Shown here one piece after another: positions 46,401 through 59,900 of a stretch of 64,000 nt of DNA (within the stretch, counting starts at the first letter, position 1; each line of letters starts with the position of its first letter). The notes beneath the pieces are model-generated. The model was given only the letters and a program-made list of their open reading frames with translations, had not been told where the DNA came from and made no database searches. The DNA lies in contig JABAKD010000016.1 of the NCBI GenBank assembly GCA_012845835.1, forward strand, positions 14,435,020 through 14,499,019, in the 5' to 3' direction. This stretch comes from Undaria pinnatifida. Its lineage: Eukaryota; Sar; Phaeophyceae; Laminariales; Alariaceae. Both the position numbers and the translations under genes were made by a program.

Positions 46401-49400
46401 GTGACGCCTATGCTAAAACCTACCTGATATGTTACACGTAATCTGAGATAAGAGCGGGAACACTACAACGCCTCTTCGGAGCAAACATGTCAGGAGTTCG
46501 GGGGGACTTTGACCCCTTGACCGACGGCAATTTTCCAGCGACTTACCTTGACTTGACACCAAACTACTAGGTTTTAGTGTGGGGACGGCACTCTTAGCCC
46601 TTGACCGACCCGACGGCAATTTTCCATTAATTTACCTTGACTGATGGCAAACTACTAGGTTTTAGTGTGGAACGCTTAATTTGACACCCTTGACCGCAGG
46701 ACGTTTTTCCTTGACTGACGTGAACGTCACCTGACGTCTGCGGTGCGGAGGGTCTCTTGAATCGAGTACCCCGCTGAACCGAAAAAAAAACAGCGGGAAA
46801 TGAATTCGAGTACTTACCACGGCAACGAGTACCGTTTACAACGTTACTCAAATAAGGTTCAACTTGCGGCAGCCCACAAGCTCAACAAAACATCAACACA
46901 GGTACGTACATAGGCATAACGGTTACTTCGAAACCATTACGCACCTCAAGCGTTGAGCATTACGAGTACCTTTGCTGTGAGCCACTACGTCGTACCGTTA
47001 CCAATGTTTGATGTACCTTCAGTGCGAAGCAGTACCTTTTACAAGGTTCCCCTTCGGGGGAAGGGTGACGCAAGGGGCTGACGCCGTTGCATTTTGCACC
47101 TCCCCGCGCGTTCGCCCGCATCCTAACGGTAGAGTATGAGTATGCACCTATTATGCACCTATTAATATACTGCAATTTTACTGATACGGGTGTATCGGAA
47201 ATGAAGGTAGTGCTGTGTAGGCCCGGATAAATGATGTCGATGCTGCTTTTGTAACCTACCTGGTACTAGTATTCTGCGCATACCTCGAACATGCGAAGTC
47301 TAACTTGACCGAAGCTAGAAGAGTAGAAGAGTAGCTGCGACATTCTTCGTCTACCGGGCGCATAACAAGCATTCGGGTGCAGCTTCAAACTGCTGCTTGT
47401 GGTTGTGCTCAGCACATTTGATGCGCGTACTACAACAGTCCACTATTTGCTACTACTAACAGCTGTGCTGAGCACAACCACAACCAGCAGAAAAACATCT
47501 ACCCCCACGCGCATATGTCATCAAGCAGTCTACAGCAGCAGCAGCAGTATCCTGCGCACTGCTGGTGTGAGAGAGGTTAAAACAAAAAAATGTGCTCGTA
47601 GAGTGTAGTAGTGAATAGTAAAATTAAAGACGGCGGTGATATCCGTCGGATATTTATTCAAATTTTGAAGTCCCTCCGCGTGGCGTTCGCGATTTTTTTT
47701 ATAATCCAAATACAGGCTCGTAGTTCACGCAAAAACAAACAAAATCGTTCCCCGGCGAATGTCCACGCCGTTTGTTCGATTCAGACCGTGAAATTTTGCA
47801 CACGTCTTTCAAGGCCATTTCTTATACAGTCGGATTCAGCCAGTCGAAAACGATCCTTTTCGACTGCACTTTTTTTCGACCGGAATCTTCTGGTCCTTCT
47901 TCTTATCGTCAGTCGAGTCGATTTTATAGCTTTTGTGCTCTTCCTAGAGGCGGTTGGTGTGAGGGAGTACTGCTGTACAGCAGTCGATATCGGTTGGCAG
48001 CTCCGTGCTTCGTGCTTTCTCCGCGAGCAACGGCTCAACGACCCCTCGTCCCAGCGAGTTGGTGGCTTTGGGCCTAGCCGAAAGCCGCCAAAGCTACGTT
48101 CGTGGAGTTGCACTCAGCCGAGAGCCGCCAAAGCTGCAGCAGGCGCAGCCGTTGTTGGCAGCATGGGATCGATACCGCGCGCTGCTGCCGTCGTGTGATA
48201 CACGCTGCTGGCGAGCGGAACTAGGAATGCGCCACGCTGACTTGCTGCGAGAAGCAACAGCAGGGATAGCCAAGCCAGCGTCAGCGCCTTGTATGATACT
48301 GCAGTGTGGTACCTGGTATGGGTGTGTGGCCGTGTGGCCGTGTGGGTGTGTTTGGTGGTGGGATGAGCGATGCGATCGGTTAAGAAAACACGTGCAAAAC
48401 TTTTCGACTGAGTTTTTCGACTGGAGGATCCAGTCGAAAAAGTCGAGTTTTTCGACTGGATCCGCCAGTCGGAATTCTCAGTCGAAAAAAGTTGAGTCGA
48501 AAAAGCCCTTTTTCGACTGTGTAGGAAAGCCCGGTCTGGGCTTCAGTTGAAAAGGCCGTTTTCGACTGACAAGTCCGACTGTATAAGAAATGGCCCACGT
48601 GCCATTGCGAATACCTCACCCGTCGGGTGTCTGTTCTGTTTTGTTTGTTGTTTGTTTTTTTGTCTGATTTTTCGTCAGTTAAGATCTTTTGGAAATGTGG
48701 CCCAACTTAGACCAGACTTTTTCAGCGAAAAAAAAAGACGACAAAAACCTGGAGGTCAGGCCTCGGGATGGGTTCGTAGAACACGTGCGCAAAATTTAGG
48801 GTATACCTCTCAAAAACGGCGTGGACATTTATTTTTGGACTTCTGTGCGTAAAAATGAGTAAGATACGTTATTTCCTTCAAAATTACTTGGTTTTAGTCT
48901 AGAGTCCAGTTTTTTCGCTAGATTCTGCTTAATGTGGAACACAGGCAGGCCAGATCTTCGATATTGTTGCGCAAAATTTTCTACAGACATGCCTTGGAGT
49001 ACCTCCAGCTACCTCCAACCGGTTCGTACAAAATGGGGCGCAATTTTGTTTCTAGCCTCCTCTTGGAACAAGCCTGAACATTATTGAAGGATACGAAGGC
49101 TTGTGATCTTGTGATTGGTCGATAGGAGTTTTGCTCCTGTAGTAGCTAGAGACAGCCCGAGGCCGTCAAAAAATAAAGTGGGCATGTGACGATGTGACGA
49201 TGTGACGATGTGACGATGTGACCCTCTTACATTGGTCATGGGGGTCAGTATGATACCAAATGTTTACCCTTTGACTGGATATTTTCGAGCGGCATTCGCC
49301 GGGGAGACTTTTTTTTTTCTTTACGTGAACCAGTACTTATTTCCAGTACTTCTTGGAACATACACCGACCGATGGGTAGCCGGCCATGCCGGGCCATGCT

Positions 49401-52400
49401 GGGCCATGCGCAATAATTTGCTGGTACATTTTGATGTGCAAATCTGCGCGAATTGCTGTTTTGGTATCCTCGAAGCTGCAGTCGTGTCGTGTGATTCACG
49501 TGATCGTTTCAGCGAGACCACTCCTCGCGCGGCCGCAACAACTCGAGAGGCGCGAACCCCGACCGCCGCACAATATCACACAATAGTGGTATCACACAAT
49601 ACTGATACCACAGCAAAGTACTGGAAACCTCCCGCGGCCTGCATACTATGTTGGACAATCTGCACCAGCAGCAGCCTTTTCTTTTGCTACCAGTGCAACG
49701 ACAGGCTGCCGGCTGCTGCGATGCATCTGGCACCAGCGAGGTCAACCAATAACACAAATCGAACCGGATTCCGGCATCAGCACACCCAGAGAGGCATACT
49801 GACCGCCTATCGGTGGCAGAGCCCTGCGCAAGGGCCTTCAGTTGATGCCACACGAGGGGGCGGGAGTACTGTTGCAGTGCTTTTCTGCACGCTGCACTCT
49901 GCTCTCTTTGCAAGCTGCCGCGGCAGAGGTTCGAGGCAGACAGAGTTAGTTGCGAGTGGTCATGCAAAATGAGACGGTTGATAGGTCTAACGCATACTTG
50001 AAAAACAAATGCAAGATGCACCTTGCCCACCTCCATCTACAACGTCAGCTGCTGCACACAACCACACAACCGCACAACCACAGAAGGACAGTTTAGTAGC
50101 TGTGACCGAACCTGCAACGAAACGTCAGCTGTGGCGTTGAATACATACAAAACCCACCAGCAGGCACGAAAAAGTCTTATGGACCAGCGGCGAAAATATT
50201 AAAGGTCCGCCAGCAGGCAACAAAACTATGAAAGGTCCGCCAGCAGGCACGGAAGCCTTACCGGCCAGCCGCATCGAATCCGTACGTACTTCTTCTATTT
50301 AGGGTTGGGTTTACCTTCACTGTGAACCAGCCGCTGGTCTTCGTTGAAGGAGTGTAAGCCACCTCCGAGCCCGGCTTGTTGAGACGCTGGTCGTAGCCTC
50401 CAATCACCATGGTCCCACCGTTAAGCCCAAAACACAACGAAAACGTGCGCTCCTGAAACATTGCACAGCAGATCAATGGCAAAATATGGCAAAGGTCAAC
50501 GTGGGGCCACTGCTGTGCCACCTCGATATATGGCGCGCGGGCTTAACTCCTTTTGACCAGTGAAAAAAAAATCGTATAAAATCCCAGCAGTTTGTCCTCA
50601 GGAACGTGGCTGCAGTTAAAGGTATACAGGGTTTTGCATCAGTAATCTAGGACAACCCGTTACATCATACCAGATATATCATACCAGTAGTTGATTGAGG
50701 CTTGAGAGGGAAAACATGTAGGACAAAAACAGTGACTATGACAGCATCTACCGCACAAAGCGATGCTGACAGCTGGGTTACCCCCTTTAGAGCCCCGAAA
50801 CCCCTCCCTATACTAAATCCAAGTATGTTTGTCCCCGAAAACGGGTTTTCCAGTTGTAAAGGCGTTAAGGGATGGTCGGTTTGCCTTACCAACTGCAACG
50901 CAACGAGTTTTACGACACGCGCGCAGGGCAGGCTCACGATACATGGTTGAAACGGCCGAACATTCTAGTCGTAGAGTTCGAAGTATATGAATAGGTATGA
51001 ATAGGTATGAATAGGAGTCGTTTTAGTCGCTTTAGTCGTTTTAGTCGTATTTTTTTTTCTGGGCCTCTTACGAAGGGGTCGATTCCGTGATGGTCTACTA
51101 AAAATACAGTTACATGGTGTACATGGTGTACATGGTCTAGATGGTCTCGTATCTCGTACTGCTCGTATCACGTAAGAGAAAAGCGCAAGAGGAGATTTGC
51201 TACAACAGTGTTTTAAAGAGTGCGGCGGTTCTTCGAACTCAGAGGGATTGGAGCCTATCCCATGGCCACAACAACAACATCAACAACAGCAACAACAGCA
51301 ACAACAGCGGCAACAACAACAACAACAGCAACAACAGCAACAACAACAGCTACAACAACAGCAACAGCAACAGCAGCAACAGCAGCAACAGCAGCAACAG
51401 CAGCAACAGCAGCAACAACGACAAAAATATCAAAAACAACAACAGCAGAAACAACAACGACAGCAAGTGGGACCAGCAGGTATCGAGGGATAGCTGTGCA
51501 CGTTTCGCGCGACAACCGTGCGTCCAAGACCACACCAAATTCGTCTGGGCCAAAAAAAGGTACACCCGTTCCATTTCGAGTAAAATAAAGGCACATACTG
51601 GGACCACTTGAAAAACTCAAGCCACGAGCCCTGCGATTGGGTAAAACCACATGGTGCCTGTGGTTGCCCCAGACAATGAAGAGCACTTACGGTGCGCCCG
51701 ACTCTTGATTTAGTCTACTGCACTCTGTTTTGGTTTCGCCTGTTTTTGTCTACTTTAGAAATCCAATTGACATGCTTACCTAAAGTATGGGATGGGGAGG
51801 GGGGGGGGGGGCATGGAGGAGTGGAAAGGGGGGGGGTTGTTGTGGATTCTATGTCAATGGCCGTACGGTTTCGAGGTGTTTTGCTTTGTGCTGGGGTGGG
51901 TCGTGTGGACACGGAAGAGCAGTTATGGTAGCATATCAGTGCGCTATTTGTTTGAGTGCGGTCATTATTTCGTTCTTTCCCAAAAGGCTCCTTGTACTGT
52001 TTCACATTGCTACTACTATTAATACTGATGTAATTCAAATCACCACTTGCGTTTCTTTTTCATATCGTTACTTTTTACTTTCCAGCTCAACTTGTGAGCA
52101 ACTCGTGAGATTTTACCTTCAGGAACCTTCTGGACAAGCCGTGGTCACAGGTGTCTTTCCTTCCTCCCCCCCCAGTACCATCTAGCCACTTGGCTCCTTG
52201 CCTATGAATATAATACAGGCCGTTTTTATCAATAGCGGAACGCTGCTGCTGATTGGTAGTCTTCATGTGTTCGTGTGTTATCTTGGCATATTGAAACGTT
52301 TTGAATACAAGAATGAAGAATGTATTCAACGGCATGAGCACATGAGCGCATGCTGTGTCCGTCTTTTTTTGTCCCCAAATGATGTGGTCCCAGACTGCCG

Positions 52401-55400
52401 TACAACATAGAATCCAAAACCGTCCCCCCCCCGCAACAAAATCCAGGAACGCCGAAAAAACAATGCTGGACATAAGACATAACGGGGTACAAAAACGAAA
52501 ACAAAAACAAGAACAAAAACAAGCCAAGCCAGAAAAAGGGCACCTAGAAAAAACACCCCCTTCCCCCCAAATGAATCATGAAACTCGCTACACAACAATA
52601 CATCGACGAAAAAAAAAGAACGAGACAAGAAACAAACCGCCGTGCATACAATATGCAGAATAAGCACTCGAAAAAAAATGGACGTTCTGCACTTGCTTAA
52701 TTAGTACCTGGTACACAAGTAGTACGTAATTAGTACAGCAGCGGTCGGTAAGAGTGGAGACCAAAGTTCAGTGGATGTCGATGGGTGGAAATAACAGATA
52801 CAGAGATTAATTAACTCCCTTGAGACTTCAGAGGAAAAACCTTGACGAAAATCGGCGATTACGGCATCGGCCACCTGTCAGCTACTAATAATAGTAACAT
52901 TAATAGTAATATAGTAATATGAACAGTAATGGCAACAGTGATTTTAATAGTGATATAAGTAGAAGCAACAGTAGTAATAGCCCTAACCCTAACCCTATTA
53001 GTAATATTCATATAGTATCGTAGTCTATAATATTAATATAGACTATAATATTACTATTAATATTACTATCACTATTAACAGTATGTTAGTGTTCATGAAT
53101 AGTAATTTGATTTTTCTACTAATATAATATTACTACAGTACTAATGTCAATGATGGTTGGCGATGATACAATTGGTGTCCGAACGACGACGCCAACAATG
53201 CCAAGACTCGTACGGGACGGGCGTAGGCAGCACGATCCTGCTCCTGCTGCTGCGCGCTCATGCTTGTACTACTGACGCGATTGAAAATATCGTATAACAT
53301 TATTCGCGGTACTTAATCGTGTTTCTTCTTGGTCGCTAGTAGTCGCAGGTAGTCGCTAGTAGCCCCTACGTAGCGGCTATTAATACAGTAGTAGCTAGTG
53401 CGAGTAGTCGTGGTGGTGGTGGTGGTGGCTATTAATAGCCAGACACGCCCCCCAAAACGGATGAGATGGTTGACATAATGGTTGACATATACTGTCAAAA
53501 AGCATTTCACGTGAAAAAGCGAAGAGTGTCAAGAGCACACACTCAGCACACAGCAGGGGGGGGCGCGCACCTTGATTTTGCCAGCCTTGGCGAGCTGCCA
53601 CACCAGCGTGTGGCTATCGGCACTCATGCCCATGATGCCGTCAGCGAGCTGCGTCTTGAAAAGCCCGGTTTGGCTCTCGATGCACCCAAACATAAAATCT
53701 ACACCATACGCGGACTCGTCACGGTGTAGCTTCTCCGATTCCTCTAGCGTAAGCTCTCCCACCCACAAAACATCTTCCACCTGGACGGCAATGGTACCGT
53801 AGCAGTACCGTACCACGTAGCAGTACCGTAGTAGTAGCGTACCGACCGGCGTGCAAGACACGACAACACGCGCAGTTGTTTTGTCAGCATCGATTGCGTC
53901 GATTGCATTTCAAGCGAACTAGGTTAAGCCTTAATACCAGTATTGCCGTAATGGTACCATAATAGTACCGCACATGTACCGTACCAGCACCGTGCCAGCA
54001 CCGTACCAGCACCCTACCAGCACCGCACAGAGCGGCGTACAGGAAACGATAAAACGAGCCGATCTGTCTCTCAGCGTCGATTGCCTATTTTGAGCGAAGT
54101 TTGCTATTAATACTGATGGGACGGAGCACACCCGAACGAATCATCCGAGTACTTACACACGACCAAGGGGAATCACCGAAAAATACTACCAGAAGAGTAA
54201 AAGCAGAGCTATGCAAACAACACCACCACCAGCAGGAGTACCAGCAGCAGGTACCCTCGTCTACCTAGTGATAAGTGATAGTAAGTGATAGTTACTGATG
54301 TATAAAGCTACGTTAGGGGGGGTATGTTGATGTTATAATGTTGATGTTGATGTTAATAGGGTTAATAAGGGGTTATGTTGTTGTTTATAAGGGACTTTTG
54401 TTTGCAGTGGCTCGAGGTCGCTCGGTTGAGTGACACACCATACCCCCTGTTCCATGCGGTCATAGTCTTTCTTTCGCGCTGCTTAAATATTTCGATGTGA
54501 GTCCCCAGTGGGATGGTTAGCTATCTATTAATAGTACCAGGTATTAATATGGATGCTGCGCCAAGTAAATCGCCGAACGTGTTTTTATCAGTGAGGTACA
54601 GAGTCGCTCGTATCGTGCGAGTATGGTATGGTATGGTATGGTATGGTATGGTGTGATAGCTCAGACCTCGTAGTGAAAATCGGGGGTATCCCCCTACCTT
54701 AGCCCTACCTTAGCCCTACCTTAGCCTTGATCCCATGCGTTTCTTTTTTTCTTTCATTTCTGTTGTATTTTTTTTTAAAAGTATTAGCACCAGTCCACTC
54801 CAGCTGTGAGATCGAGGATTTCGTCGAAAATCATCCTTGCAAGCATGTGCGATACTCCGATCGCGCGTGTTACGGGGTGTGCATGTCCTCAACATGGGCA
54901 TAGGTCGGCGACTCCCCTTAGTACTGCATTAGCTAGTACTAGGGTCTAGGGTCAAGAGGGTGATGCGAAGACGTCCAGTCTTTACGATAGTCTTTGGCGA
55001 TTCAAGATTTTCTATCAACCCATGCACGGAAACTATGAAACCCGTTTTGAAGGGGACATAATGTAATGGCTATGGAACTAGCAGCTTACAAATATGCGTT
55101 GTCTTGTTACCGGCGATGGGTTCATGGGAGGGGTTGATGGGAGGGGTTGATGGGAGGGGGGTGGGGGTGAGCCATTGTTTTGGATCGCCTCAAGAATAGG
55201 AGGCACTGCACGAATGATGCCAGACCTAAATAGATTATTGGGGCGGCGGGGGAAGGTGTGTGTGTGGGGGGATGAAATTCGAAGGCCGTATAATGGCTAG
55301 GAACTACTGCATCGAAAGGTCAAGATAAATGATGGACAACTGCTGTATTAGTAATATTGCTATGGGTGCTAGAAAAAAAAAACATGAAAGCCGAGAACGA

Positions 55401-56873
55401 CGCATCACGACACGAAGCAGCGGCATCGTACGTAGTCAGCATGCAACACTACACACCACGCTCACAGCAGCGATATCAGCCCCTCCGTGCGTAAGCTGCC
55501 GAGGCTCTTCACACCTTGACAAGTGCCTACTCGTACACAACCAATGTCGGGAGACGGTCAGTCACGGGAACGCGTCCAGCGGTCAAGGGTATCAACCCGA
55601 TCGTTCCACACGAAAACCTAGTAGTTTGCCGTCAGTCAAGGTAAATTATTGGAAAATTGCCGTCGATCAAGCAGTCAAAGTGTCGTCTCCGGACATCTAA
55701 CGAAGCGAAGCGAGTCAGATGATAATCCCACGGCCATGCGCCCCTGCCACCACGTACCACCACCACCACCATCACCACCACCACCACCACCACCACCACC
55801 ACCACCACCACCACCAACTCCACGTACCACCGCGTACCACCACCACCCTCCTCGCTCGAGGCCTATGCTTTGCTTTGCAGCGACTCGTTATCATACCTGG
55901 TAGGCACTCCAAGAGCTGCCTTCGCTGTACCTCTGGTTGAACCCGCAGCGCTTGCTTTTTTGACACCTGGCATCGAATAAGCTGTCAGTAGTCAACTATC
56001 AACTGGATCGGGACGTCAAGCCAAGGTCGTACATCACAGTGTCATATAATACAGTTGTGCGCGCTATATACGCACATCAGCATGTACGAGTGGTATCCTA
56101 CTGGTATCCTATTATCTTGTTATCCTATTATGGTACAGCATTACACTGCTGTATTAGCAGGGCCACTTTCGTCCAAAGTCGTACAGCAGACCTCATTATA
56201 TGTACCAGGTACAGAGTACGCAGCACTGGTGCACAGCAGAGGTGGTGTGGTACGGGCTGTAATCTCATGCACCAGCAGACTGCAAAGTGCGAGGCTCCCA
56301 GTCGTGGCGGTGAAGTCGTTTTGCTCACTTCAACTCTCCTACTAATAACTATACTAAGTAGCCTTCCCAAAAGTAATCGTGCCAGTGCCCTGGATAGTGC
56401 CGGTATGTTGGTTATATATCATTACGAATAAAAAATGAAAATACACTCCAGCTGTGTGAGATCGAAGATTTTGTCGAAACTCATCTTTGCAAGCTGTGTG
56501 TGATACTCCGATCGCGCGTATTACGGGTTGTGTGTCCTCATTAAGGATACGTATAGGTCAGCGACTCTCCTTACAACTACAGCAGTGTAGCTATCAGGGC
56601 CAACAGGGTGATGTTAGTCAGTCTGTGCGCGGAAACTATAAAACCCGTGGTGAGCTAAAGCTTTATTTTTCCCCATCCGCCGGAGGATGATATATATATA
56701 TATATAAAACCCGTTTCTGAGGGGGACAAAATCTGACGGCTGTGGAAGGAAAAGCATCCGTTTATCAAGTGAATTGTGTAAGTCGAATAACCGGTGAGGG
56801 GAGGGCGGAGTTTTGAAGGACGTGGGGGCCTGGTTTCGATCAAAAGGTGCGGGGTTGGAGGGGAGGGGGGAAA

Positions 56874-56906
<33 letters not shown>

Positions 56907-59900
56907 GGTATTATATAGCACATAACTGCACTTTTTTCTGCTAGACTGCTGTGACACCTGGTATGATATAATAGGGGAATAGGGGACGGGGGCGTCCTGG
57001 CCAAGAGACTATCTGGGTCTGGTCATCGTTGTCCTGACGTATGTGTGCGTTCCCATGGCCATAAGTAGCTATTAATAGCGTAAGACCGCCCGGACTTCTT
57101 CGCCTTGCTATGTTCTCCCCTCAGTGCCGTGTGTGCACTTAATGCCCTCCATGTGCCCAATGCCGTTTTCAGTCAGTGTCTACAGTAGGATCCTTATCTT
57201 CGTTGTTTTTCCTTTCCGTTCCTTGTTTATTTTTTCTTTCTGTCTTGCTTATCCAATGGCCTAAACGGCCCCAGGAGGCCAAAATGGACACCATACGCGC
57301 AAATAAGGCGTAGCTCCACTCAAAACGTGCGGTTTAGGGTCGTTCTTAATTGTGCACACAACATTTCAGTTTTTGATGCAATTTCGGTATTTCACCGAAA
57401 TTAACGAGGGTTGGATCTTAACGAGTACCAGCCTCAATTGGCCCGCGAAACAATCGTCTACCCCGGCACAGAACGGTCACTGCAGCAACAACGCTCGCGG
57501 AAGTCATCCTCATCCGCGTGTTTGTTCAACTGGAGTCAGGCTTACTCGTAGGCAGGCGTCGGCGCCTTGGGGAGTGAAATCCATCACCAACTCGTCTCGC
57601 GCTACAAGTACAACGCCCGAAAACGTGACAAAAAGTCTCAGCTACTGCCCTCAGCGAGATCGTGCGGTCGGCCGTCTCGGTGCGGTCACTTTGTCAACTC
57701 GACGAAGAGAGCTCAGAAACTCGCTGGCCTTCTGTGATTAGTCATTACATGCCAATGACCTTGGGAACGACCTTGCTCATGCTTGTGCGTTCGAGAGTGG
57801 TGGCACAGCTCGAGCGGTGCGGCTGCCCGATCCTCTACATCCAGGTATGTACCTAAATTTCATTTTTTTTCCTGAAAAAAGCTGAAAAACTTAGACCATT
57901 TCTTACACAGTCGGATTCCGCCAGTCGAAAATGGCCCTTTTCGACTGGATTCTTCTGGTCCCTCATGTTATTGTCAGTCGAGTCGATTTTATAGTTTTTG
58001 CGCTCTTCCTAGAGGCGGTTGGTGTGAGGGAGTACTGCTGTACTGTTGTGTGGCAGTCGAAAATAGGTTGGCAGCTCTGTCAGCTGTGCTTCGCGCGTTC
58101 TTCGCGAGCAACGCGTGATTCGCGCGCGACGAACCTCCGTCCGAGCGGGTTGGTGGCGTTGGGTTTAGCCGAAAGCCAAAGCTATGTCCGTGGCGTTGCA
58201 CTGAATCGAGAGCCGCCAAAGCTACAGCAGGAGTAGCCGTTGTTGGCAAAATGGCATCGATAACGCGCGCTACTGCTGTCGTGTGATACACGCTGCTGGC
58301 GAGCGGAGCTAGAAGTGCGCCACGCTGACTTGCGGCGAGAAGCAACAGCAGTGATAACAAACGAAGCGTCGGCGCTGTTGTATGATACTGTTGTGTGGTA
58401 CTCGTACCTGGTATGGGTGTGTGGGCGTGTGGGTGTGTGCTTCGTGGTGGGATGAGCGATGCGATGGGTTCAGAAATCAGGTGTAAAAGTTTTTCGACTT
58501 GAGTTTTTCGACTGGATCCGCCAGTCGGAGTTCTCAGTCGTAAAAAGTTGAGTCGAAAAGGCCCTTTTTTCACTGTGTAAGAAAGCCCGATTTGGGCTTC
58601 AGTCGAAAACGGCCGTTTTTGACTGACAAATCCGACAGTATAAGAACTGGCCTTAGAGGCCGGTTTTTTCGGGATTAAAGTTTTTAGGACTTTCCCTAAA
58701 TAATTTCGGGAAAAACCGAACTTTCGGTAAAAACCGGTAAAAACCGAAACATTCGGTAAAACCGAAATAATCAACGACCCTTACACGTTCTTTTTCACCC
58801 TCTCGTAGTATGCGGGTACCAGGGATCCTTCTGCGCACAGAAACCCTATAGATATACTGGCACCAAGAAAAAAAAGTACGAAGGTAAACAAAAACAAATT
58901 GCACAAACGGAAACGAAAACAAAACATCATGTAAGGTCAAATGGTCGTGGACGACCACTTAGCTCAGGGCGAGCATCGCTCCAACACCCAAGCTTCCTCG
59001 TCCACTTGACCCACTTCGGAGTGAAACACAGCAGTGAAACATCTATAGACACCCCATTACCTACTACTGGGAACCCCTCCAAAGTATTGTACTTGTAAGG
59101 GAGACCGCGGTGGACGAAGGCAGGAAGGAGATGGCAGACAGGGTAGCAAGGTACCAGGCCGACTAGTAGGTACGTAGCACTTTTCTTTTTCTGGGGTATT
59201 TTTTTCCCCTTTATTCCCTCCTTGCGTGTCCAGGTTTTTTGGCTCGTGTTCGGATTATCTTATTTTGGTTTTACCTTACTTTATTTTATTTTATTTTTAT
59301 TATGTTTCTTTTCCGAGCTTTGGCTCTCCTTTCCGGTTGGGTTGTTTCTTCGATTTCCCCTTCATTTAGTTTGTTTCATTTTTGTTTTATTTTTATCTTT
59401 GTTTTTTATATGTTTTCTTATTCTTATTTTGTTTTTGTTTTTGTTTTTGTTTATTTTGTATTCTCTCTTCCAATGTATTTCTGTTGCTGACGTATGTATG
59501 TTGTGCCTGTCGTACCCAGTACCTGGGCATGACATTGCGTTGTCGAATGCATTACGATGCATTATCTCTGTGTCGTAGCTTGTGACCACAGAGCTGATCT
59601 TTCTAGGGTGAAGAATCAGTACGGACACTGGGTATGCTGGATGTCGACGAGTAGAAGAACGGTTTAATGTGAAGAACACACACACACTTGTACTTAGTAT
59701 TTTTATGCACACGCTGACGGTAGAGCTTACCACTTTTTCGACGACATGGTTGACGCAGACTGTGTACGAGACGAAGCGGGTTTCACCGTACAATGATTGG
59801 CTGTCGCGTTTCATTGGGTTGGGGTCAGGGTTAGGGATATTCAATTGAAAGAGTATGCCAATCATGTTGTCGAAAAAGCGGTAAAAGAAAAAAAAAGGTA

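Larger units (their letters stand above)
44742..50314. other. Protease intron 4
   Basis: 5.6 kb. It holds a dead upstream copy of the exon 5 start (44,845-44,894), R4 in 41-bp tandem form, a hAT-like element, an R3 block, a PIF-like TIR element (47,813-48,595) and a 246-codon antisense frame at 49,232-49,972 of doubtful value. Confidence 0.85.
50453..53570. other. Protease intron 3
   Basis: 3.1 kb. It contains a TTAA-MITE copy (50,781-50,873), a CAA/CAG array (51,258-51,470), a SINE 3' fragment (52,065-52,180, inverted), an interstitial telomere-like stretch (52,981-52,997) and AT-rich TAATAG sequence. Confidence 0.85.
53781..55896. other. Protease intron 2
   Basis: 2.1 kb with an exon 3 acceptor-side duplication (53,786-54,075), R1 copy h (54,795-55,065), an inverted R3 block (55,545-55,700) and a (CCA)n array (55,755-55,835) next to the exon 2 donor. 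Confidence 0.85.

Noticed and set aside
48005-48550. 181-codon plus frame, and the 261-codon minus frame at 57,989-58,774
   Set aside because: Both lie in the T1 inverted-repeat element, read in different frames and strands in the two copies, so no conserved protein.
51197-51611. Poly-Gln, poly-Asn/Ser and poly-Thr/Ala frames
   Set aside because: CAA/CAG array inside a protease intron; no evidence that it is an exon.
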